Part shown: piece by piece, positions 7,352 through 12,689 of the stretch | Layout: the number at the start of each line of letters is the position of its first letter | Position numbering within the stretch: position 1 is the first letter of the stretch | From: an uncultured Phycisphaerales bacterium | Lineage (GTDB): Bacteria; Planctomycetota; Phycisphaerae; Phycisphaerales; UBA1924 | Reading direction: 5' to 3' | Length of the DNA stretch: 13,793 nt | Assembly: GCA_937871415.1 (NCBI GenBank) | Contig: CALMQD010000227.1 | Coordinates: 1-13,793, forward strand | Notes under the pieces: model-generated | What the model was told of the DNA's origin: nothing | The model's input: only the letters and a program-made list of their open reading frames with translations | Databases searched by the model: none | Translations under genes and position numbers: made by a program

Positions 7352-7383
7352 GGCCGGGGCCTTCGGGCTCCGGCCGTTTTCTT
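7352..7383 (+). terminator. Intrinsic terminator after the prepilin gene
   Basis: A 10-bp stem, GGCCGGGGCC / GGCTCCGGCC with one G-U pair, is capped by a TTCG tetraloop closed by a C-G pair (the extra-stable UUCG type) and followed by GTTTTCTT. It starts 36 nt after the prepilin stop codon. It is the only clear factor-independent terminator I find, and it separates two genes on the same strand. Confidence 0.85.
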
Positions 7384-7459
7384 GGTGCGGTCCCTGGAGC
7401 CCTTCGCCGCGCGGCTCTTTGCGCCATCCGCACACGCCGCGCCGGCCCCGGCGTGGTGA

Positions 7460-7465
7460 TACGCT
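7460..7465 (+). promoter_or_regulatory. Extended -10 (TGATACGCT) of the phospholipase-like gene
   Basis: TACGCT preceded by TGA forms an extended -10 (TGnTANNNT). Transcription would start near 7472, giving a leader of about 22 nt that contains the GGAGG ribosome site. It lies downstream of the prepilin terminator, so the gene probably has its own promoter. Confidence 0.45.
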
Positions 7466-7481
7466 CCGGCACTTCACCCAC

Positions 7482-7486
7482 GGAGG
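7482..7486 (+). promoter_or_regulatory. Shine-Dalgarno GGAGG deciding a GTG start
   Basis: GGAGG lies 7 nt before GTG 7494. It supports that start, which also gives a well-formed signal peptide. Confidence 0.7.
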
Positions 7487-7493
7487 CGCGAAC

Positions 7494-8666
7494 GTGCTCA
7501 AGAGTCTTCCCGCACTGTGCCGGGCGCTGGCCCAGCGACGGGCGCTGCCCTGCGCCCTGGCCGCCCTCGCCGGGTTATCCGCGACGGCGCAGGCGTGGGA
7601 CGCGCGCGGGCATCGCACGATCACGTTCCTCGCGCTCGACGGCTTCGCGCAGATCGCGCCGGACCGTCCGGCGTTCCTGGGCGAAGACACGAGCCGCGAG
7701 ATGGCGGCGTACCAGTCGGGCGAGCCCGACCGGTACCGCGCGATCCGCTTCGGCACGCTCAAGCACGAGAACGACCCGGACCACTACATCGACGTCGAGG
7801 ACCTGGAGAAGTTCGGGCTGACGCTCGACACGCTCCCGGCGCTGCGTTACGAGTACCTGCGCGACATGGCGGTCGCGCGCCACGAACACCCGGAGATGGG
7901 CCAGAGCCCCGACCTGCCCCCCTACAACCCGCGCACCGACACCGCCAGGACGCAGGAGTTCCCCGGCTACGCGCTCCACGCGATCATGGAGCACCACGCC
8001 AAACTCACCAGTTCGTTCAAGACGCTGCGCACGCTCGAGGCCGTCGCCCAGCGCGAACAGGGCGCCAAGCCCGACGCGTCACTCGCGGCGCGGCGCGCGG
8101 CCCAGATCGCCATGGCCAGGAGCAACGTCCTCGCCGAGATGGGGCTGCTCTCGCACTTCGTCGGCGACATCGCGCAGCCCCTGCACACGACGCGCTGCTT
8201 CAACGGCTGGGTCGGCGCCAACCCGCACGGCTACACGACCGACAAGGGCTTCCACGCGTTCATCGACGGGCGCGTGCTCGAACTGCACAACCTGAGTTAC
8301 GCGACAATCAGGGACGCCGAGAAGTTCGAGCAGCGCGTCGACGCCACGAACGCCTGGCCGAGCGTCATCGAGTACGCGCGCAAGAGCCACGCCCGCGTCG
8401 AGCCGCTGTACGTGCTGGAGAAATCCGGCGACCTCAAGTCCGAGCCCGGCAAGGCGTTCATCCGTGATTGCCTGCTCGACGGCGGCTCGATGCTCGCCGC
8501 TTTGTACGCCGGCGCGTGGCAGGCGTCGACGATCGACGACCGCGAGGTCGAGAACTACCTGAAGTACGACGGCACGCTCGGCGAGCCCGGCTCCGCGTCG
8601 TTCGGCGCGTCCGGCAGTGTTCCGGCCGCGACCGCGCCGAACCACGGGCCTGATTCGAGCAAGTAG
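7494..8666 (+). CDS. Secreted zinc-dependent phospholipase C / S1-P1 nuclease superfamily protein
   Basis: A 390-residue exported protein. Starting at GTG 7494 it has a signal peptide with a basic N-region (LCRALAQRR), hydrophobic ALPCALAALAGL and a probable cut at ATAQA|W. The mature protein would then begin with Trp35, and a free N-terminal tryptophan is a zinc ligand in this superfamily. Further likely ligands fit the family spacing: His40 (WDARGH), Asp96/His97 (NDPDHYID), the core LSHFVGDIAQPLH with His221, Asp225 and His231, and FHAFIDG with His254 and Asp258. S1-P1 nucleases usually read GDIHQPLH; here Ala replaces that His, closer to the phospholipase C form (GDxNQPMH). Whether the substrate is phospholipid or nucleic acid cannot be decided. 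The C-terminus is a Gly/Ser/Pro-rich tail. It converges on the lipoprotein gene with a 6-bp gap. Confidence 0.82.
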   Translation: MLKSLPALCRALAQRRALPCALAALAGLSATAQAWDARGHRTITFLALDGFAQIAPDRPAFLGEDTSREMAAYQSGEPDRYRAIRFGTLKHENDPDHYIDVEDLEKFGLTLDTLPALRYEYLRDMAVARHEHPEMGQSPDLPPYNPRTDTARTQEFPGYALHAIMEHHAKLTSSFKTLRTLEAVAQREQGAKPDASLAARRAAQIAMARSNVLAEMGLLSHFVGDIAQPLHTTRCFNGWVGANPHGYTTDKGFHAFIDGRVLELHNLSYATIRDAEKFEQRVDATNAWPSVIEYARKSHARVEPLYVLEKSGDLKSEPGKAFIRDCLLDGGSMLAALYAGAWQASTIDDREVENYLKYDGTLGEPGSASFGASGSVPAATAPNHGPDSSK

Positions 8667-8672
8667 TCACGC

Positions 8673-9209
8673 TTACCGCGACGGCGCGAACTCCACGCCC
8701 CGCAGTTCGCCCAAACGGTCGCGCACCGCGTCCAAAATCCGCTCCTCGCGCTCCTGGTCGCCGAACGGGCCGACGCGGCAGAAGACCGTGATGTCGATGT
8801 TCTCGCCGCGGTCCTGGGAACCCGCGCCCTCCGCCGGTGCAGTCCGTGTGAACCGCAGCACGCCGTCCTGGTCGAGCACGGTGCGCAGCGCGTAGGCAAC
8901 CACGGTCGGCGAGTTCTCGGTGCGTCGCAGGATCGCGCACTCGGCACGTTCGAGCCCGACCACCGCCGCGGCTTCGACGTCGTTCCAATCACCCCGCACG
9001 GTGCGCGAGAGTCCCTCGGACCGCACGAGCGGTCGCTCTTGGGAAGAGCCCGACGACGACGCGCACCCGCACAAACTCCCGGCAACAAACGCGCCCACCA
9101 GCGCCCCCAAGAGCGGCCAATTCGCGGCGACGACGATCGAGGCCGCGGCACGGGCTTCAGAGTTGGAGAACTCTCGACGCACGCCGGAGGGTAGATCGCC
9201 CCGCCTCAC
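8673..9209 (-). CDS. Putative lipoprotein of unknown function
   Basis: I do not recognise this family. The frame encodes up to 178 residues. After a long N-region comes a hydrophobic segment WPLLGALVGAFVAGSL and then CGCASSSGSS; the second cysteine, within LCGC, fits a lipobox with an unusual Cys at -2, so attachment to a membrane by lipidation is likely. The rest (about 125 residues) is a soluble-looking domain with DWNDVEAAAVVGLERAECAI, a mixed strand region around DQDGVLRFTRT and DITVFCRVGPFG, and a charged helix EERILDAVRDRL. The start is uncertain: GTG 9209 is the longest, GTG 9182 is internal, and neither has a clear ribosome site. Coding character is supported by the lipoprotein-type N-terminus and by fitting exactly between neighbours, 6 bp from one and 32 bp from the other. 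Confidence 0.65.
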   Translation of the reverse strand: MRRGDLPSGVRREFSNSEARAAASIVVAANWPLLGALVGAFVAGSLCGCASSSGSSQERPLVRSEGLSRTVRGDWNDVEAAAVVGLERAECAILRRTENSPTVVAYALRTVLDQDGVLRFTRTAPAEGAGSQDRGENIDITVFCRVGPFGDQEREERILDAVRDRLGELRGVEFAPSR

Positions 9210-9229
9210 CCGGTCGGCCCGGCCTCGAC

Positions 9230-9235
9230 TACGCT
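9230..9235 (+). promoter_or_regulatory. -10-like element (TACGCT), leaderless spacing
   Basis: TACGCT lies exactly 6 nt before the ATG at 9242, so the A of the start codon would be the first transcribed base. The 12-mer CTACGCTGCGCC here (9229-9240) is repeated exactly before lpxC (12678-12689). No Shine-Dalgarno site is present. Confidence 0.5.
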
Positions 9236-9241
9236 GCGCCG

Positions 9242-10267
9242 ATGATCAAACTCCTCCACGTGGGCCTCGGGCCGCTGGGCAAGATGATCGTGCTCGATGC
9301 GCACCGGCGCGGCGTCGCCCAGGTCGTCGCGTGCGTCGACATCGACCCCGCGCTCGCGGGCATGCGCCTGCTCGACGCGCTCCCCGAACTCGTGGACACG
9401 CCCAGCGGGCAGGCCCCGATCCTCGCCTCACTCGACGCGGTGAGCGACTGGAAGGCCTTCGACGCGGCGGTCGTGTCCACCTCGTCCGACCTGGCGCGGT
9501 GCGCGCCGACGCTGCGGGCGATCCTGGGCAAGGGCCTGCCCATCGTCTCGACGTGCGAGGAACTGCTCTTCCCCTGGCTGCGTCACGCGGCGCTCGCCGC
9601 CGAACTCGACGCGCTCGCGAAGCAGCACGGCACGGGGCTGGTGGGCACGGGCGTCAACCCCGGCTTCATGATGGACGCGTTGCCGGTGGCGCTCTCGGCC
9701 GTCTGCCGCAACGTGCGGAAGGTGCACGTGTGGCGCATCCAGGACGCGACGCCGCGCCGGATTCCCTTTCAGAAGAAGATCGGCGCAGGGCTCGACGACG
9801 CGGGCTTCAAGGCCCGCATCGCCGACGGCTCGCTGCGCCACGTGGGGCTGGGCGAGAGCCTGCACTTCATCGCGCACTGCCTGGGCTTCGAGGTCGCGCG
9901 ATGGGAAGAGACCATCGAACCGGTGAAGGCGACGCGCGCGCTCGAGAGCGCGATCGGGCCGATCCCCGTCGGGCGCGCCAGCGGCGTGCGCCAGGTGGCG
10001 CGAGGCTGGGACAAGTCGGGGGCCGAGGTGGTGACGCTCGAGTTCCAGGCCGCGATCGGCCAGACCGACCCCATGCCGCACGACCGCGTGCGCATCGAGG
10101 CCGAGCCGGTGATCGACTCGCGGATCGAGGGGGGCGTGCACGGCGACGTGGCGACGACGGCGATCACGCTCAACGCCGTGCGCGCGCTGCTCGACACGGC
10201 GCGGGCCCGCCCGGGCCTGCACACGATGGCGACGATGCCGATGACGTACGCCCTGCGCGGCGGCTGA
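9242..10267 (+). CDS. NAD(P)-binding dehydrogenase, 2,4-diaminopentanoate dehydrogenase / DapB-like family
   Basis: A 341-residue cytosolic oxidoreductase. It starts with a Rossmann fold (LLHVGLGPLGKMIVLDAHRRG, then VACVDID for the dinucleotide ribose). The middle, IVSTCEELLFPW, GTGLVGTGVNPGFMMDALP, DATPRRIPFQKKIGAGL, HVGLGESL and EETIEPVKA, is the characteristic core of the family containing Ord, the clostridial 2,4-diaminopentanoate dehydrogenase of ornithine fermentation, which is related to dihydrodipicolinate reductase. GGVHGDVATTAITLNAV and PGLHTMATMP close the domain. None of the ornithine-degradation partners is present, so the true substrate is unknown; an amino acid-derived ketone or amine is a guess. 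ATG 9242 has no ribosome site but a -10 element at leaderless distance. The gene is divergent from the lipoprotein gene (32 bp) and convergent with the membrane protein gene (21 bp). Confidence 0.82.
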   Translation: MIKLLHVGLGPLGKMIVLDAHRRGVAQVVACVDIDPALAGMRLLDALPELVDTPSGQAPILASLDAVSDWKAFDAAVVSTSSDLARCAPTLRAILGKGLPIVSTCEELLFPWLRHAALAAELDALAKQHGTGLVGTGVNPGFMMDALPVALSAVCRNVRKVHVWRIQDATPRRIPFQKKIGAGLDDAGFKARIADGSLRHVGLGESLHFIAHCLGFEVARWEETIEPVKATRALESAIGPIPVGRASGVRQVARGWDKSGAEVVTLEFQAAIGQTDPMPHDRVRIEAEPVIDSRIEGGVHGDVATTAITLNAVRALLDTARARPGLHTMATMPMTYALRGG

Positions 10268-10288
10268 CCAACGGGCGTGCCGCACGAG

Positions 10289-10906
10289 TCACTTCCTTAC
10301 ATGCCTCACGGGCGACACGCGTTCAACGAAGAGCACGGCAACCAAGATCGAGACGACGAAGAACAGCGCTCCGAACGGCAGCATGAATAGCGGCGCCGGA
10401 ACCAATGACCATTCGGGGCTGAACGTCTCGTTTACGCCGACTGTTCCCACGCACAGCGCTCCAACTCCCAGTGTCAACGCCGCGGCGTTTGCGATCGCCA
10501 TGAACCACCATCGCTTCGGCGGCAACGCATCCCAAGCGAATCCAAGAGCCAGCAACTGGTACAACAGCGCGGGAAGCCACGCGAAGATCAGCGCCACCAG
10601 CGCGAGACTGAAGTCTCTCGTGATGACGGCTAACGCCGCGGCGGTCAGGACGAACTCGCCGAGCGTCAGCAGTCCGAGTGGCCTCCAGGGCGGACTGCCG
10701 GGCCGGGCGCGGAATGCGGCCCGGCGCCCGCACTCGGGGCATCGCGAGCCGTCGGGCAATCCCGTGAGCGAGTAGCCACAGACGCAGACGAGTTCGCCGT
10801 CGCGAAAAACCCTGCGCTCACGTGCACGGAAGCGCCCCACGATCAGGAAACCGCCCGGCACACAGAGCAGTCCCACGACCCAGAGCAGAACGAACAGGCT
10901 GGGCAT
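10289..10906 (-). CDS. Membrane protein with zinc ribbon (planctomycete type)
   Basis: A 205-residue protein with about five hydrophobic segments (roughly residues 3-25, 76-95, 98-120, 132-155 and 168-195). Between the first and second lies a small cysteine motif, CVCGYSLTGLPDGSRCPECG, with cysteines at 41, 43, 56 and 59, probably a zinc ribbon on one face of the membrane. The form CGYxLxGLp...CPECG is widespread in planctomycete membrane proteins of unknown function. The first pair is C-x-C rather than the usual C-x-x-C. The start at ATG 10906 has GAGG 7 nt upstream. It lies 64 bp after pepA on the same strand with no promoter-like element between, so the two are probably co-transcribed. No function can be assigned. 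Confidence 0.8.
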   Translation of the reverse strand: MPSLFVLLWVVGLLCVPGGFLIVGRFRARERRVFRDGELVCVCGYSLTGLPDGSRCPECGRRAAFRARPGSPPWRPLGLLTLGEFVLTAAALAVITRDFSLALVALIFAWLPALLYQLLALGFAWDALPPKRWWFMAIANAAALTLGVGALCVGTVGVNETFSPEWSLVPAPLFMLPFGALFFVVSILVAVLFVERVSPVRHVRK

Positions 10907-10970
10907 GGCGCATCCTCACCTGTGACACGCCCCGCCCGTCATTCCTGGACGTTCGCCGCGCGCGCCGGGT

Positions 10971-12500
10971 TCACTGCCCGACAAAGTCCGCGAGCAATCG
11001 CACGCCCCAGCCGTTGCTGCCCTTGCTGAAGCAGCCGTAGTCGCTCTCGTGCATGTGGACGCCGGCGATGTCGAGGTGGGCCCAGGGCACGCCGCTCTTG
11101 ACGAAGAAGGAGAGGAACGCCGCGCCCTGGATGGGATGGGCCTTGCGGTTGGGGTTCGAGTTGAGGATGTCGGCGATGGGCGACTTCATCATGTCGCGGT
11201 ACTCGGGGTCCATGGGCAGGCGCCACCAGCGCTCGCCGCTGGTCTCCATCGCCTGCGCGAGGCGGTCGCGCAGGGCGTCGTCCTCGCAGAACATGCCGGC
11301 GAAGGTCGAGCCCAGCGCGGTGACCACACCGCCGGTGAGCGTCGCCAGGTCGATGACGCACGCGGGGTTGTCCTTCTCGCAGGTGTAGATGAGCGCATCG
11401 GCCAGCACCAGCCGCCCCTCGGCGTCGGTGTTGGTGACCTCGACCGTCACGCCGTTGCGATACGTGATCACGTCGTCGGGGCGGTAGGCCTCGTCGGAGA
11501 CCGAGTTCTCGGCGGCGGCCAGGTACGCCACGACGCGTTTGTTCGGCTGCACGACCGTCGCGATGGCGTGCATCGCGCCGAGCACAACGCACCCGCCGTC
11601 CTTGTCGCGCTTCATGCCGACCATGCCGTTACTGATCTTCAGCGACAGGCCGCCGGTGTCGTAGGTCATCGTCTTGCCGACCAGGACGATGGGCTTGCTC
11701 GCGGCCTTGCCGCGCGGCGTCCATTCGAGCCGGATCAGGCACGGCTTGTTCTCGCTGGCCTTGCCGACGTTGACGAGCCCGGTGAGTTTCTCGCGCTCCA
11801 GCGCCGCGCCCTCGATGACGGTGCACTTGAGCCCCACCTGGCGCGCCATCTTGCGGGCCATGTCGGCGATATAGGCCGGGGTGGCGACGTTCGGCGGCGT
11901 CTCGGAAAGGTCGCGCGCCAGGTTCGCGCTCTGCGCCAGGCCCAGGCCCGTCTCCAGGCCGCGTTCAAAGTCGGCCCCCCCACTTCCGCCTGCCCCCGCC
12001 GACACGCTCAGGCTCGTGCGCTCTTTCTTGGGCGTGGCCGAGCCGCGGAAGCGCGTGCCCAGGAAGTTCCAGGCGATGAGGCCCAAGCCCTCGCCGATGC
12101 AGCGTCCGGCCATCTCGACGTCGAGCCCCTTCACCTCGCCCAGCGCGTGGTGCAGGTGCAGCGCGATGCGCGAGTCCTTGGTGGCGGCGAGCCGGCGCCC
12201 GATCGCGCCCGCGAGCGAACGCAACTGGCCGACCTTGAGCGCCCCCTCGCCCGAGGCCTTGCCCAGGCCGACGATGATGACGCGCGGCGCCGAGCCCGCG
12301 ACGACCTTGGCCGGGAACGCCTCGGTGATCTTGCCGAACTCGCCCGAGCCGTCCTTGCGCGCCAGGGCCGCGGCGATCGCGCCGTCCTTGTCCAGCGCCC
12401 GCGTGTGCGGATCCAACTTCTTGTCCGCGAAGACACCGACGACGATCGCGTCGGGTTTGGCGTTCTGCCTGGACGAAACAACGCGGACGCTCTGGAACAT
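10971..12500 (-). CDS. pepA: Leucyl aminopeptidase, M17 family
   Basis: A cytosolic, two-metal aminopeptidase that releases N-terminal residues from peptides; E. coli PepA also binds DNA, which cannot be inferred here. In the 509-residue product (M17 enzymes are usually about 480-500) the N-terminal half is the variable regulatory domain and the C-terminal half is catalytic. Metal ligands are all present: VGKTMTYDTGG gives Lys276 and Asp281, MKRDKDGG gives Asp299, and NTDAEGRLVLADAL gives Asp359 and Glu361 with catalytic-type Arg363. TPPNVATP and the late FSKGSNGWGVRLLADF also fit. A Gly/Ala-rich linker (SVSAGAGGSGGADF) joins the domains. ATG 12500 has GGAG 5 nt upstream; an in-frame GTG at 12506 overlaps that site and is rejected. 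It is divergent from lpxC and upstream of the zinc-ribbon membrane protein gene. Confidence 0.95.
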   Translation of the reverse strand: MFQSVRVVSSRQNAKPDAIVVGVFADKKLDPHTRALDKDGAIAAALARKDGSGEFGKITEAFPAKVVAGSAPRVIIVGLGKASGEGALKVGQLRSLAGAIGRRLAATKDSRIALHLHHALGEVKGLDVEMAGRCIGEGLGLIAWNFLGTRFRGSATPKKERTSLSVSAGAGGSGGADFERGLETGLGLAQSANLARDLSETPPNVATPAYIADMARKMARQVGLKCTVIEGAALEREKLTGLVNVGKASENKPCLIRLEWTPRGKAASKPIVLVGKTMTYDTGGLSLKISNGMVGMKRDKDGGCVVLGAMHAIATVVQPNKRVVAYLAAAENSVSDEAYRPDDVITYRNGVTVEVTNTDAEGRLVLADALIYTCEKDNPACVIDLATLTGGVVTALGSTFAGMFCEDDALRDRLAQAMETSGERWWRLPMDPEYRDMMKSPIADILNSNPNRKAHPIQGAAFLSFFVKSGVPWAHLDIAGVHMHESDYGCFSKGSNGWGVRLLADFVGQ

Positions 12501-12505
12501 GGTCA

Positions 12506-12509
12506 CTCC
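12506..12509 (-). promoter_or_regulatory. Shine-Dalgarno GGAG deciding the pepA start
   Basis: GGAG on the minus strand lies 5 nt before ATG 12500. The in-frame GTG at 12506 overlaps this motif and so is unlikely to be the start. Confidence 0.65.
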
Positions 12510-12604
12510 GGGGGCTGGAAGTCGTTGATCGGGCTGGGCCGCACGCGGGCTGCGGGGAAGCGGGCGCCGCGGGGCGGGAGAACGGACACAAAGTCGGCGA
12601 ACGC

Positions 12605-12617
12605 CGAGCGGCGCTCG
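12605..12617. repeat. 13-bp palindrome CGAGCG-G-CGCTCG in the pepA/lpxC divergent region
   Basis: Perfect 6-bp arms around one base, placed just downstream of the predicted pepA transcription start (near 12620). This is where an operator could block pepA transcription. It could be chance in GC-rich DNA. Confidence 0.35.
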
Positions 12618-12626
12618 CAGCGGTCG

Positions 12627-12632
12627 AGTTTA
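12627..12632 (-). promoter_or_regulatory. -10-like element (TAAACT) of pepA
   Basis: On the minus strand the sequence reads CGCTAAACTCG, the same GCTANNNT form as elements before glyA and lpxC. Transcription would start near 12620, leaving a leader of about 120 nt that carries a ribosome site. It is the most AT-rich hexamer of the intergenic region. No -35 box is recognised. Confidence 0.4.
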
Positions 12633-12678
12633 GCGTTCAGGAAGCCCCGGGGTTTCACGAGGCGTCATCCGCCGCGGC

Positions 12679-12684
12679 TACGCT
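12679..12684 (+). promoter_or_regulatory. -10-like element (TACGCT) of lpxC, leaderless spacing
   Basis: TACGCT lies 5 nt before the lpxC ATG at 12690, so transcription would begin at or beside the start codon. It is part of the 12-mer shared with the gene at 9242. No Shine-Dalgarno site is present. Confidence 0.5.
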
Positions 12685-12689
12685 GCGCC

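Noticed and set aside
6191-7762. Minus-strand frame of 523 codons opposite the prepilin gene
   Set aside because: Shadow of the prepilin gene; it would also cross the strong terminator and the neighbouring gene's promoter.
8920-10386. Plus-strand frame of 488 codons overlapping the Ord-like gene
   Set aside because: Out-of-frame Arg/Ala-rich reading; the frame starting at 9242 has the Rossmann and family motifs.
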